From the NCBI GenBank assembly GCA_003283875.1, contig QBXD01000004.1, positions 1 through 52,468 on the forward strand: a stretch of 52,468 bases of DNA, read 5' to 3'. A program made the translations under genes and the position numbers. Of this stretch, positions 30,673 to 40,129 are shown piece after piece; positions within the stretch are counted from its first letter, which is position 1; each line of letters starts with the position of its first letter. A model generated the notes under the pieces. It did not search any database, was not told where the DNA came from, and was given only the letters and a program-made list of their open reading frames with translations. Source of the DNA: SAR116 cluster bacterium AG-321-A13 (GTDB lineage: Bacteria > Pseudomonadota > Alphaproteobacteria > Puniceispirillales > Marisalimonadaceae).

Positions 30673-31662
30673 TTATGAGTTACGAATCATAATAATTGAA
30701 CCCCAACCATTTAAACTAAATATTTTTTTTTCTTTAAATCCATATTTATTATACCAGTTTATAATATAGGGAATTTGCTCATTTAAAAAACCAGAAAGTA
30801 TTAAAAAATAATTAGGCTTTATAATAAAACTATATAAAGGTGCTAATTTTTTTAAAGGACCAAATAAGATATTTGCAAAAACCAAGTCATAAAATTGTTT
30901 TTTTATGTATTTATTCGAATGATAAGAATTAGTTAAATAAACTTTGTTTAATACAATGTTATTTAATTTAAGATTTTCTTTTGTTAGCTTCACAGCATTT
31001 TTATCTATATCAACAAAAGTTACCTTACTTTTTTTAAATATCTTTTTTGAGGATATTCCAAGTATACCTGTCCCACATCCATAATCTAAGATTTGGTTTG
31101 ATTTTGTAAATCTAGATATAAAAGTTAGAGCTTTTAAACAACATTTGGTAGTTTCATGGGTTCCAGTTCCAAATGCTGTAGAAGCATCTATTTTTATAGG
31201 AATTTTACTGACTGAACAATTTTTATTATTATGTGATCCATAGATATAAAAGTTATCTAAATTAATTATTGGGAAAGATTTTCTGTTGTATTTAAGCCAA
31301 TTCTTTTGTGAGATCTGACTGACATTAAGTCTATTGGAATATTTGTCTTTTCTTAAATGATCATAAAAAAAATATTCTGTAGTTTTTAACTCTTTAGCGA
31401 GATAATTTAATTTACGATTGATATTATTAATATCAGGTTCTTTATTAAAAAATACTTCTAATACCCAAATCTGATTTTGATGAAATTCTCCAAATTTATT
31501 ACTAGCAATATTATTTAAATAAAAATTAGTATATTTTTTTTGGTCTTTATCCTCCTTTACAAATAAGCTGGAAGATATATAGCCTTCAAAATCTTCGACA
31601 TATTCTGAAAATATATTTTTGAAATTATCTTGTATTTCAAATCTTACTGACCACAAATCCAT
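30673..31662 (-). CDS. prmA: Ribosomal protein L11 methyltransferase PrmA
   Basis: PrmA trimethylates ribosomal protein L11 with SAM. The 329-residue protein shows the family segment AFGTGTHETT, the SAM-binding loop LDYGCGTGILGI, the acidic FVDIDKNAV, and FANILFGPL, which corresponds to the N(I/L)-x-x-P-L substrate motif. The N-terminal L11-recognition domain is divergent. It is 15 bp upstream of the aminopeptidase gene on the same strand and 11 bp after the helicase gene. Confidence 0.93.
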   Translation of the reverse strand: MDLWSVRFEIQDNFKNIFSEYVEDFEGYISSSLFVKEDKDQKKYTNFYLNNIASNKFGEFHQNQIWVLEVFFNKEPDINNINRKLNYLAKELKTTEYFFYDHLRKDKYSNRLNVSQISQKNWLKYNRKSFPIINLDNFYIYGSHNNKNCSVSKIPIKIDASTAFGTGTHETTKCCLKALTFISRFTKSNQILDYGCGTGILGISSKKIFKKSKVTFVDIDKNAVKLTKENLKLNNIVLNKVYLTNSYHSNKYIKKQFYDLVFANILFGPLKKLAPLYSFIIKPNYFLILSGFLNEQIPYIINWYNKYGFKEKKIFSLNGWGSIIMIRNS

Positions 31663-31673
31663 AATAAAATTTA

Positions 31674-33911
31674 TTAATCTATTAATTTAACAAAGCTTGA
31701 CACAACTTTTTTTTTGCCTGCTTTATCAAAGTTTATATTTAATTTATCACCATCCGACGAAATAATAAGACCCATTCCAAATTTTTGATGAAAAACTCTC
31801 TGCCCATTATCAAATTCAATATTAGAGTTCAAAATATTATTATCTATCTGGGCTTTCTTATAAGCATTAATTCCTTTTATTCCATTTTGCTTTGCCCTTA
31901 AAAATCCTGGTCCGTAAGATGCATTTTTTGTAGACAAGGCAAAATCAATTTGATTATAGCTTGACGAATCAGCACCAATATTACCTTCTATATTTTCGTT
32001 AAGAATATGTCTTGGAAGTTCACTTATAAATCTTGATGGGATTGATCCTTGCCATAATCCGTGAATTTGTCTATTAGCTGCAAAGGTTATAAATAATCTT
32101 TGCTTTGCTCTAGTGATGCCTACATAGGCAAGTCGTCTTTCCTCTTCTAATCCTGCCAAGCCTAATTCATCTATAGACCTTTGACTAGGAAACAGTCCCT
32201 CTTCCCATCCAGGCAAAAAAACCACATCGAATTCAAGTCCCTTAGCGGCATGTAAAGTCATTAAGGATACTTCACCTGCATCAGCTGTGTTATCACCATC
32301 CATAACAAGTGAAATATGTTCTAAAAAACCAGAAAGATTTTCAAAGCCACTCATGGCATTTATTAATTCTTTTAAGTTTTCCAGCCTACCTTCGCCATCA
32401 AGAGATTTTTCATTTTGCCAATGTGCAATATATCCTGATTCTTCAAGTACCTTTAATGCTAAATCCGTATGAGTAATTACTTTGTTTTGATTATTCCAAT
32501 ATAAAAATTGATTTATTAGATTTAGCAAGGATCTTTTAACATTTGGCCTAAGTTCGTCAGTAATTAATAATTCTTGTGATGCAGAAAAAAAAGAAATATT
32601 ATTTTTCTTTGCGTAAGAATGTATCATGCTTGTTGTATTTGTCCCTAATCCACGTTTTGGAATATTAATAATTCTTTCTAAAGCAAGATCATCATTAGGC
32701 TGTTGAACTACCCTGAGATATGCCAAAGCATCCCTAATTTCCATTCTTTCATAAAATTTAGCGCCTATAACCTTATAAGGGATTCCAATGTCAACAAATC
32801 TTTCTTCAAAATACCTGGTCTGATGACCAGCTCTAACTAAGACTGCCATCTGATCATGCCTAAAACCTGCAGAATAGAGATTTTCAATTTCTAAACTAGT
32901 TTTTTTTGCCTCTTCCATTCCATCCCATACAGATATTAAATCAATTTTGTCTCCATCTTTTGACGAAGTTTTAAGATTTTTGCCTAATCTTTCTTTATTG
33001 TTTATAATAACACTATTAGCAGCTTGTAAGATTCTTCCTGTGGATCTGTAATTTTCTTCTAATTTAATAACTTTTGCTAAAGGATAATCCTTTTCAAATC
33101 TTAATATGTTTCCAACTTGGGCACCTCTCCATCCATAGATAGACTGATCATCGTCTCCTACGCAGCAAATATTTTTAGTTTTATCAGCCAAAAGTTTTAA
33201 CCATAAATATTGTATAGTGTTGGTATCTTGATATTCATCAACTAAAAAATATAATATTTTGGAATGATATTGATTTAATATATCTGAATGTTTTGATAAA
33301 ATTGTTAAATTATGAAGAAGCAAGTCTCCAAAATCAGCTGAGTTAAGAGTAATCAATCTCATTTGATAAGTTTTATAAACATTAATGGCTTTACCATTCG
33401 CGAAATAATCAATATCTGAAATTTTTAAATCTTCTGGCTTATAACCTTTATCTTTCCATTTCCCAATTAAATTTGACATTGATTTTGGAGTAAATTTTTT
33501 AATATCAATTTCTTCGTCAAGCATTATTTGTTTTAATAGTCTTACTTGATCGTCCGGAGTAATAATTGTGAAATTTGAACTTAACCCTACAATTTCAGCG
33601 TTTTCTCTTAATATTCTGGCAGCTATTGAATGAAATGTTCCTAACCAAACCGAGTTTGCTGAGGGGCCTATTAAACTTTCTAGTCTAATCCTCATTTCTT
33701 TTGCAGCTTTATTTGTAAAAGTTACTGCAAGTATGTTCCAAGGTTTGGTCTTATTACTATATAAGAGATTTGCAAGTCTGGCAGTAAGCACTCTTGTTTT
33801 CCCAGTTCCCGCTCCCGATAAAACCAATAGAGGACCCTCTAATTTTTTTACTGCTTCTTTTTGAGATGGGTTTAGATCAATGAATGCCTGGTGGTTATAA
33901 AAATTGTTCAT
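31674..33911 (-). CDS. uvrD: UvrD/PcrA-type superfamily I DNA helicase
   Basis: This is a 3'-5' DNA helicase of nucleotide-excision and mismatch repair. The 745-residue protein has the Q motif LNPSQKEAV, Walker A GAGTGKT (33-39), motif Ia TFTNKAAKEM, Walker B VDEYQDTN, motif III DDDQSIYGWRGA, motif IV LEENYRS, motif V TLHAAKGLEFDVVF and motif VI ERRLAYVGITRAK. A divergent C-terminal tail (FGMGLI, as in the Tudor-like domain of PcrA/UvrD) follows. PcrA or Rep would fit almost as well by name. It is divergent from mlaA across 126 bp. Confidence 0.94.
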   Translation of the reverse strand: MNNFYNHQAFIDLNPSQKEAVKKLEGPLLVLSGAGTGKTRVLTARLANLLYSNKTKPWNILAVTFTNKAAKEMRIRLESLIGPSANSVWLGTFHSIAARILRENAEIVGLSSNFTIITPDDQVRLLKQIMLDEEIDIKKFTPKSMSNLIGKWKDKGYKPEDLKISDIDYFANGKAINVYKTYQMRLITLNSADFGDLLLHNLTILSKHSDILNQYHSKILYFLVDEYQDTNTIQYLWLKLLADKTKNICCVGDDDQSIYGWRGAQVGNILRFEKDYPLAKVIKLEENYRSTGRILQAANSVIINNKERLGKNLKTSSKDGDKIDLISVWDGMEEAKKTSLEIENLYSAGFRHDQMAVLVRAGHQTRYFEERFVDIGIPYKVIGAKFYERMEIRDALAYLRVVQQPNDDLALERIINIPKRGLGTNTTSMIHSYAKKNNISFFSASQELLITDELRPNVKRSLLNLINQFLYWNNQNKVITHTDLALKVLEESGYIAHWQNEKSLDGEGRLENLKELINAMSGFENLSGFLEHISLVMDGDNTADAGEVSLMTLHAAKGLEFDVVFLPGWEEGLFPSQRSIDELGLAGLEEERRLAYVGITRAKQRLFITFAANRQIHGLWQGSIPSRFISELPRHILNENIEGNIGADSSSYNQIDFALSTKNASYGPGFLRAKQNGIKGINAYKKAQIDNNILNSNIEFDNGQRVFHQKFGMGLIISSDGDKLNINFDKAGKKKVVSSFVKLID

Positions 33912-33972
33912 AAATTTTAAAAAGTTTCTTGATTATAATTAAATTTTATTTCTAACATATCGATGGTTTAAC

Positions 33973-34001
33973 TTGTAGAAAATTAATAAATAAATGATAA
34001 T
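33973..34001 (+). promoter_or_regulatory. Candidate promoter for mlaA-mlaC
   Basis: TTGTAG (33973-33978) and GATAAT (33996-34001) are separated by 17 bp in the uvrD/mlaA divergent gap, 36 bp before the mlaA ATG. Only the -10-like hexamer is a good match, and the AT-rich context makes chance matches likely. Confidence 0.28.
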
Positions 34002-34037
34002 AAAATTAGTTAATAATTAAGAGAGTAATTACTTGAA

Positions 34038-34775
34038 ATGAAAAAAAATAAATTTGTATTTTCATATTCATTAATATTATTGTTTGTATTAAGTGGCTGT
34101 TCTACCAATTTAAAAAACTCTGCTGAAAGTACAGATCCATTTGAAAGTCTAAATAGGAATATTTTTGCTTTTAATAAATCTTTAGATCAAAACATAGTCT
34201 CTCCTGTGAGTGCCGCATACGTTAAAACAATCCCTCATACAATTAGAAGAAATATAAGTAATCACTTAGAGTGGATGGATACTCCTAGTACTATAGTAAA
34301 TAGCGCCCTGCAGATGGACTTGGAAAATACAATTTTAGCTTCCGCAAAATTTATGTTAAATGGGCTATCCTTTGGTTTTTATGACTTTGATAATAATGAA
34401 ACTAAAATTCCAAAAAAAGATTTAGGGTCTACTCTAGCAAAGCTTAATGTTCCAGAAGGTCCTTTTTTAATGGTACCTTTATTAGGTCCTAAAACTGTTC
34501 GGGATTTTACAGGAACGTTGTTAGACAAGCAAAGTTTAAGCAATGTTTCATCTAATTCTATCAATAAATTAAGCTTAATAGAAATCCCAGTCAACTTAGT
34601 TGATAAAAGAAGTAAACTTGCAAAAAATATTGAAAATATTTATGAATCACCTGACCCTTATACAAAAATGAAGTCTTATTATATACAAAATAGAAGAAAA
34701 AATGTGTATGGTGATACATATCTCGACGATAAAAACAACAAATTGGATATGGAATTTGAAAAACTCTTACAATAG
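34038..34775 (+). CDS. mlaA: Outer-membrane lipid asymmetry lipoprotein MlaA (VacJ)
   Basis: MlaA removes misplaced phospholipids from the outer leaflet of the outer membrane and passes them to MlaC. The 245-residue protein has a lipoprotein signal peptide ending LSGC (cysteine about residue 22), followed by the family signature DPFESLNRNIFAFN and, further on, KDLGSTLAKLNVPEGPFLMVPLLGP. The downstream mlaC overlaps its 3' end. The ATP-driven MlaFEDB transporter is not encoded in this window. Confidence 0.95.
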   Translation: MKKNKFVFSYSLILLFVLSGCSTNLKNSAESTDPFESLNRNIFAFNKSLDQNIVSPVSAAYVKTIPHTIRRNISNHLEWMDTPSTIVNSALQMDLENTILASAKFMLNGLSFGFYDFDNNETKIPKKDLGSTLAKLNVPEGPFLMVPLLGPKTVRDFTGTLLDKQSLSNVSSNSINKLSLIEIPVNLVDKRSKLAKNIENIYESPDPYTKMKSYYIQNRRKNVYGDTYLDDKNNKLDMEFEKLLQ

Positions 34776-35391
34776 TCTAAATTTAAAAAAAGTTTTATGC
34801 ATTACTCTTTTTTCATTTTTATTTTTTCAATTTTTAACATTTCAATCCTATTCTGATAATGTAAAAAATGGTGAAGTAATTGTTCAAAAGATGATTGCTG
34901 ATGCTAAAAAGCATGCTGTAAAAACAATAAATCTCTCACCAAAAGAAAGATCTTTGAAAATTGAAAAATTGATAAAGCGATTTATAAATTTGAATTTTAT
35001 GGCAAGAGCAACTACTGGAAGTTATTGGAAAAAAGCAACTAATACCCAAAAAGAAAAATATAAAAGTGCTTTACTTAAACAAATTGTTAATACAATTGAA
35101 GAACATTTAAACACACTAGCTACATTGGCCTACAAACCTTTGAAATCTGAAGCAAGAGGTAAAAAATTAGTCTATGTAAAGGGTATAATAAAGGATCATA
35201 GTAAAAAAATTCCTGATGTAAATCTTTTATGGAAATTGGCGAAGGATAAAAAAGGAAATTTTCTTGTGCTTGATCTAGAGATTGAAGGCATATCACTAGT
35301 AAGTTCCCATAAATCTGAAACAATGGCTATACTTCGAAAATATAAGGGTGATTTTAACGCTTTATTAAACACTTTTACTAAGAGTGAGTGA
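34756..35391 (+). CDS. mlaC: Periplasmic phospholipid-binding protein MlaC (Ttg2D)
   Basis: MlaC ferries phospholipid between MlaA and the inner-membrane Mla transporter. The family core is seen in FINLNFMARATTGSYWKKAT and the following amphipathic helices. A signal peptide (KKVLCITLFSFLFFQFLTF, cleaved near SYS-DN) starts soon after the TTG at 34756, so I chose that start (211 residues, 20-bp overlap with mlaA). An in-frame ATG at 34702 would put 18 unlikely residues in front of the signal peptide. The stop lies 1 bp from the end of the convergent ettA. Confidence 0.9.
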   Translation: MKNSYNSLNLKKVLCITLFSFLFFQFLTFQSYSDNVKNGEVIVQKMIADAKKHAVKTINLSPKERSLKIEKLIKRFINLNFMARATTGSYWKKATNTQKEKYKSALLKQIVNTIEEHLNTLATLAYKPLKSEARGKKLVYVKGIIKDHSKKIPDVNLLWKLAKDKKGNFLVLDLEIEGISLVSSHKSETMAILRKYKGDFNALLNTFTKSE

Positions 35392-35392
35392 T

Positions 35393-37072
35393 TTATCTAG
35401 ATATTGGCTTATATTTAATCCTTTTAGGGTTTAATGCGTCGTCTCCTAATCTTCTTTTTTTGTCATTTTCATAATCTTGATAGTTACCCTCAAACCATTC
35501 GACATGACTTCCACCCTCAAATGCTAGGATATGTGTAGCAAGTTTGTTTAAAAACCATCTGTCGTGTGAAATTACAACAACACATCCAGAAAAATCAAAA
35601 ATTGCCTCCTCTAAAGATCTCAAAGTATCAACGTCTAAATCGTTAGTAGGCTCATCTAAAAGTAATACATTTCCAGGAGTTTTTAACATCTTTGCAAGAT
35701 GAACTCTATTTCTTTCACCTCCTGATAACTGACTTACAAGTTTTTGTTGATCAGATCCTTTGAAATTGAATTGTCCTACATATGCTCTACTTTGAATTGT
35801 TTTTTTCCCGATTTCTATTTCGTCTAATCCGTCACAAATAGATTCCCAAACGTTTTGTTGAGGCTTTAAAATGTCTCTAGACTGATCCACATAATTTAAA
35901 CTAACTGTATTACCAATTGAAATATCTCCGCTGTTTGGTTTTTCTTCTTGTGTGATTAATCTGAATAAAGTGGTCTTTCCTGCGCCATTAGCTCCAATAA
36001 CGCCTACAATTCCACCTGGAGGTAACTTAAAACTCAAATTATCTATTAACAATTTATCTTCAAAAGACTTGGATACATTTTCAAAATTTATTACTTCATT
36101 ACCTAGCCTAGGAGCAGGAGGTATAACAAGATTACCAGAGTTAATTTCTTTTTTTTGTTCTCTTGCTACTAACTCTTCATAAGAAGATATTCGTGCTTTT
36201 GATTTTGCCTGTCTTGCTCTTGGCGCTGATTGAATCCATTCTAGCTCTTCATTTAATTTTCTTTTTCTTGCTTCTTCTATCTTTCCTTCTAGTTCTAATC
36301 TTTTTTGTTTCTGTTCTAACCATCCTGAATAATTGCCTTTATACGGAATACCCTCTCCACGATCTAATTCTAAAATCCATCCAGCCACTTCATCTAAAAA
36401 ATATCTGTCGTGAGTAATGGTTACAACTGTACCTGGAAAATCATGAAGAAATCTTTGTAACCAAGCAACTGATAGGGCATCTAAATGATTTGTTGGTTCA
36501 TCTAATAACAGAAAATCAGGATTTGATAATAATAATTGTGCTAATGCTACCCTTCTTTTTTCACCGCCTGACAAATGGTTTATATTTGCTTCTGCAGGAG
36601 GCAAGCTTAGTGCATCCATGGCAATTTCAGCTTTTCTATCTAAATCCCAGGCATCCATATTATCAATTTGTTCTTGAAGTTCTCCTTGTTTAATAATTGT
36701 TTCATTCATTTCTTCGTCAGTTAAATTCTCAGAAAATTTTAATGAAATAGTATTGAAATTATCAACAAGTTTTTTTGCTTCAGCCATACCCTCCATGACG
36801 TTTTCATATACATTTAAATCACTATTTAATTCAGGTTCTTGAGCAAGATAACCAACCTTTATACCATCCGCCAATTTTGCTTCACCATTATACTCTTTAT
36901 CAACTCCTGCCATAATTTTTAAAAGAGTAGATTTTCCTGCGCCATTGCCTCCTAAAACACCAATTTTTGCTCCCGGTAAAAATGACAAACTAATATCTTT
37001 TATTACTTGCTTACCGCCAGGATAAATTTTGCTTAACTTATACATTGAAAATATATATTGTGGATTATTCAT
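35393..37072 (-). CDS. ettA: Energy-dependent translational throttle protein EttA (ABC-F)
   Basis: EttA binds the ribosomal E site and gates the first peptide bond according to the ATP/ADP ratio. The 559-residue soluble twin ABC protein has Walker A motifs GGNGAGKST and GANGAGKTT, signatures LSGGEKRRVAL and LSGGERNRVHL, and Walker B segments FLLLDEPTNHLD and VLLLDEPTNDLD. The arm insertion and near-full-length identity to the EttA pattern (for example YKGNYSGWLEQK) separate it from the Uup-like protein at 2805. Confidence 0.96.
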   Translation of the reverse strand: MNNPQYIFSMYKLSKIYPGGKQVIKDISLSFLPGAKIGVLGGNGAGKSTLLKIMAGVDKEYNGEAKLADGIKVGYLAQEPELNSDLNVYENVMEGMAEAKKLVDNFNTISLKFSENLTDEEMNETIIKQGELQEQIDNMDAWDLDRKAEIAMDALSLPPAEANINHLSGGEKRRVALAQLLLSNPDFLLLDEPTNHLDALSVAWLQRFLHDFPGTVVTITHDRYFLDEVAGWILELDRGEGIPYKGNYSGWLEQKQKRLELEGKIEEARKRKLNEELEWIQSAPRARQAKSKARISSYEELVAREQKKEINSGNLVIPPAPRLGNEVINFENVSKSFEDKLLIDNLSFKLPPGGIVGVIGANGAGKTTLFRLITQEEKPNSGDISIGNTVSLNYVDQSRDILKPQQNVWESICDGLDEIEIGKKTIQSRAYVGQFNFKGSDQQKLVSQLSGGERNRVHLAKMLKTPGNVLLLDEPTNDLDVDTLRSLEEAIFDFSGCVVVISHDRWFLNKLATHILAFEGGSHVEWFEGNYQDYENDKKRRLGDDALNPKRIKYKPISR

Positions 37073-37183
37073 AAATTAGCCCCAGGATATTTTGATCAAA
37101 TAACTAAATAACACAAAATTATTTTTATAGTTATTTTATTTAATTAATATAAATAATAATTTTTAATTTAACTATTATGTTTG

Positions 37184-37189
37184 TATAAT
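37184..37189 (+). promoter_or_regulatory. Candidate -10 element placing the start site at the next ATG
   Basis: A perfect TATAAT lies 5 bp before the ATG of the YggT-like gene and no ribosome-binding site is visible. Transcription would begin at or next to the ATG, suggesting a leaderless message. No good -35 hexamer is seen at 16-18 bp, and the region is AT-rich. Confidence 0.35.
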
Positions 37190-37194
37190 AAATT

Positions 37195-37569
37195 ATGAAT
37201 ATTTCTTTTCCTATATGGATAATTATCATTGACTATATTTTGGCTCTAATAATGGCCATTTTAGTTTTTAAGTTTCTTTTAAACTTATTTATTGATGAAC
37301 GAAGTAATTTAGGTTTTTTTAAGTTTTTTACAAAAATCACGTCTCCTATCATCAATGTCACTTTTAAAGCAACCCCAAATTTTATAGTTCAACCCCTTAT
37401 ACCTCTGTATATTGCATGGCTTTTCTTTATGATAAGAATATATTTCTTACCTTTGGTTTTAGGATACACTTACATAGGTAAGTTTGCTTTTGTATTTGAA
37501 AAACAAATAATTGAACAAATTAAATCAATAATTTTAAATATAGCTCTATATTTAAATTATGGGATCTAA
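37195..37569 (+). CDS. Small YggT-like integral membrane protein
   Basis: The 124-residue protein has two or three hydrophobic segments (about 7-31, 65-85 and perhaps 105-120) and the pattern of the YggT family as found in Alphaproteobacteria: DYILALIMAIL at the start, FFKFFTKITSPIINVTFKATPNF in the middle, and IPLYIAWLFFMIRIYFLPL. YggT proteins are linked to membrane or turgor functions without a firm biochemical role. It is divergent from ettA, and its last 18 bp overlap the opposing threonine aldolase gene. Confidence 0.72.
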   Translation: MNISFPIWIIIIDYILALIMAILVFKFLLNLFIDERSNLGFFKFFTKITSPIINVTFKATPNFIVQPLIPLYIAWLFFMIRIYFLPLVLGYTYIGKFAFVFEKQIIEQIKSIILNIALYLNYGI

Positions 37570-38634
37570 TTTATATGAAAAACAAGTTTTCAATCTATGT
37601 ATGATTTCGTCTATCAAAATAGTCTTTGTTTCAAAAGATGTCACAAATCTTACTACAATCTCATCTTCACTTATTTTTCGCCAAAGATTAGGAATAATAT
37701 TTAATTCAATGATTTTATTATATGTTTTTTTATTAATTCTTATGAAGATTTCATTACCTTGTGTCGGATATAAAAGTTTAAAATCCTGAAATTTTGATAA
37801 TTCATCACTAAGATACGTTGCATTTTCATTAGCCTTTTGTGCTAGTTCTAACCATAACCCATCTGTAAACCATGCGTTTAATTGAGCAGTAATGAATCTA
37901 GTTTTGGGTATTATGTGTCCGGTTTGCTTGATCATTTTTTTAGCTTCTTGTGCAAGATTCTTATTAAAAAATATAATAACTTCAGCGGCCATTGCACCAT
38001 TTTTTGTTGCACCCAATGATAGACAATCAACTCCTATTTTCCAAGTTGCCTCAGCAGGAGAAACAGATTGTTGAGCAACTAGTGCATTGGAAAACCTAGC
38101 TCCATCCATATGTAGGTAAAAATTATTTTTTTTACAAATTTTACTAATAGCTAGTATTTCATTTTTAGAATACAGAGTACCATTTTCTGCTAATTGAGTT
38201 AATGAAATACCAGAAATTTTTGAGAGCTGCTTTCCTTTAAAATCTAATTCATCAAGTTTTTTAGTAATGTCTTTAGAATTGAGCCTGCCAGAATTATTAG
38301 AGATAGTTTGCAACTTTCCTCCACCAGAAAAAAACTCTGGTGCTCCTCCTTCATCATTATTTATATGTGATTCACTATGACATAAAATACTTCCATAGGA
38401 ACGAAGAAAAGAGGATAAAGCTAAAGAGTTAGACGCTGTTCCAGACATCATCGGTATAATTTCTAAATCCTTTTTTTCAAAAATCTCCATTATGATGTTT
38501 TTACATTTTTCAGTGAAAACGTCATTCCCATATGGAAGTGTTTTTTTATCAGACGCTTGCGAAAAGGTTTTCAAGATCTGAGGAGCTATTCCAGAAATAG
38601 TGTCAGTGCCAATAAGAATTTTTGTTCTATTCAT
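37552..38634 (-). CDS. ltaE: Low-specificity L-threonine aldolase
   Basis: This PLP enzyme cleaves L-threonine or allo-threonine to glycine and acetaldehyde. The 360-residue fold-type I protein shows LPYGNDVFTE, MMSGTASNSLAL, the segment HMDGARFSNAL and the PLP-lysine motif SLGATKNGA. Related beta-eliminating lyases share the fold, but these motifs fit threonine aldolase best. It ends inside the 3' end of the YggT-like gene on the other strand. Confidence 0.93.
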   Translation of the reverse strand: MNRTKILIGTDTISGIAPQILKTFSQASDKKTLPYGNDVFTEKCKNIIMEIFEKKDLEIIPMMSGTASNSLALSSFLRSYGSILCHSESHINNDEGGAPEFFSGGGKLQTISNNSGRLNSKDITKKLDELDFKGKQLSKISGISLTQLAENGTLYSKNEILAISKICKKNNFYLHMDGARFSNALVAQQSVSPAEATWKIGVDCLSLGATKNGAMAAEVIIFFNKNLAQEAKKMIKQTGHIIPKTRFITAQLNAWFTDGLWLELAQKANENATYLSDELSKFQDFKLLYPTQGNEIFIRINKKTYNKIIELNIIPNLWRKISEDEIVVRFVTSFETKTILIDEIIHRLKTCFSYKLDPII

Positions 38635-38655
38635 TCAAATGCCTTTTACTCATTA

Positions 38656-39048
38656 CTACTCTAAACCAAATTGAGAACCTTTATTTACTGTAATAATATA
38701 TTTTATTTGCTTTGTTTTAGTATTTAAAACTACCAATATATTATTTCCCGCATAAAGATATCTCAATAAAATTTCATTGTCTTTTCCTAATGATGAAGAA
38801 ATTAATTGTGCACTAGAGGGCTGTTCAAAGTTTAACTGATTTAATTTTTGTTCATCTATAATTAAAGTATTATTTTTGTTTTTCTTGGACTTTTCTAGGT
38901 TGTCGTAAGTATTATATAGCCCAATAAACAAAACAAATAACCCTAAAATAATTAACAAGCCCAAAATTATGGCAATAATTTTTATAATCCGTATATTAGG
39001 AATTATCTGGGATTGATTTTCTGGATTTGAGTTGGACAAGTTAGACAT
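38656..39048 (-). CDS. Small single-pass membrane protein (DUF6476-like)
   Basis: The 130-residue protein has one transmembrane helix (about residues 20-45, a run of isoleucine/leucine) followed by a linker and a short C-terminal domain of hydrophobic strands (LRYLYAGNNILVVLN). A small protein of this build, annotated DUF6476, commonly stands head-to-head with rluD in Alphaproteobacteria. I infer the family from position and shape. I chose the ATG at 39048, which has AGGA about 9 bases upstream. An ATG at 39093 would reach 47 bp into rluD. The function is unknown. Confidence 0.72.
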   Translation of the reverse strand: MSNLSNSNPENQSQIIPNIRIIKIIAIILGLLIILGLFVLFIGLYNTYDNLEKSKKNKNNTLIIDEQKLNQLNFEQPSSAQLISSSLGKDNEILLRYLYAGNNILVVLNTKTKQIKYIITVNKGSQFGLE

Positions 39049-40066
39049 GGTAAATCCTATTAAAATTTCACTTTCTATTAAAGACTTTGACATCCCGTAT
39101 GACAGGCTTGATGTCTGGGTTACTGAAGCTATTAAAGTAAGTAGCTATGCAAAACAAGAATTAAATGATACCAATCTTTCTTTATCCAGAAGTAGAATAA
39201 AAAAACTAATTGAAGGAAAAAATATTAAAATTGATGGAGTAGAAGTTAAGGATCCATCATTTAAAATTAAAAACAGCAAACTTATTACTATTCAATTTCC
39301 TCCTGCAGACAACCCTATTCCTTTACCAGAAAATATTGATTTAGAAATTCTTTATGAAGATCAATATATAATTATTTTAAATAAACAAGCAGGTATAGTT
39401 GTCCATCCTGCTCCCGGTTCCCCCAATGGTACTCTAGTAAATGCCTTATTGTATCATTGTGGAAAAAGTTTAGAGGGTATTGGCGGGGTAAAAAGACCTG
39501 GAATCGTCCATAGATTAGACAAAAATACTAGTGGAGTGATGGTAGTTGCAAAAACTGAAACTGCTCACGTTAATTTGTGTAAAACCTTTAGCAATCATGA
39601 TTTAGATAGAAGGTATAACGCAATAGTTTGGGGCCAACCTGCAAATATTGGTATTATTGAAAAACCCATTGGAAGATCAGCTTTTAATAGAAAAAAAATG
39701 GCTATATCACTTAAGGGTAAAATGGCTATAACTAAATGGAAAGTGCTAGACGTTTATGCACCTCTAGCTAGCTTAATTGAATGCAAGCTTGAAACAGGAA
39801 AAACTCACCAAATTAGAGTTCACCTATCTGATATAGGTCACAGCGTCATTGGTGATGACTTATATGGTAATTCATTGTCTGAGAATAAGTATAGAGATAG
39901 CTTTTACAAAGAAAAGATTCGAAGCATTAAGTTTTTAAACAGGCAAGCTTTACATGCTACAAAACTTAGTTTAAATCATCCCATCACAAAAAAATATATA
40001 GAATTTATTAGCCCTTTACCAAAAGATATAATTCAATTAATCGAGATTTTTAAAAAAAAATACTAA
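39047..40066 (+). CDS. rluD: Ribosomal large subunit pseudouridine synthase RluD
   Basis: RluD converts uridines in helix 69 of 23S rRNA to pseudouridine. The protein has an N-terminal S4 RNA-binding domain (YDRLDVWV, then SRSRIKKLIEGKNIKIDG) and a catalytic domain with PGIVHRLDKNTSGVMV, which holds the catalytic aspartate, and later the KTHQIRVH segment. The ATG at 39047 (339 residues) shares its first two bases with the start codon of the divergent gene. A TTG at 39032 is possible but lies within that gene. RluC-type paralogues are the alternative. Confidence 0.93.
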   Translation: MVNPIKISLSIKDFDIPYDRLDVWVTEAIKVSSYAKQELNDTNLSLSRSRIKKLIEGKNIKIDGVEVKDPSFKIKNSKLITIQFPPADNPIPLPENIDLEILYEDQYIIILNKQAGIVVHPAPGSPNGTLVNALLYHCGKSLEGIGGVKRPGIVHRLDKNTSGVMVVAKTETAHVNLCKTFSNHDLDRRYNAIVWGQPANIGIIEKPIGRSAFNRKKMAISLKGKMAITKWKVLDVYAPLASLIECKLETGKTHQIRVHLSDIGHSVIGDDLYGNSLSENKYRDSFYKEKIRSIKFLNRQALHATKLSLNHPITKKYIEFISPLPKDIIQLIEIFKKKY

Positions 40067-40129
40067 ATTTTTATTGAAATACTTTAAAAAACTTATAAAA
40101 ACATTAAATGTATATACAGGAGTTCTATT

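Noticed and set aside
40074-40099. TTGAAA/TATAAA pair before rpoH as a promoter
   Set aside because: The spacer is only 14 bp and the stretch is almost pure A/T, so a chance match is likely.
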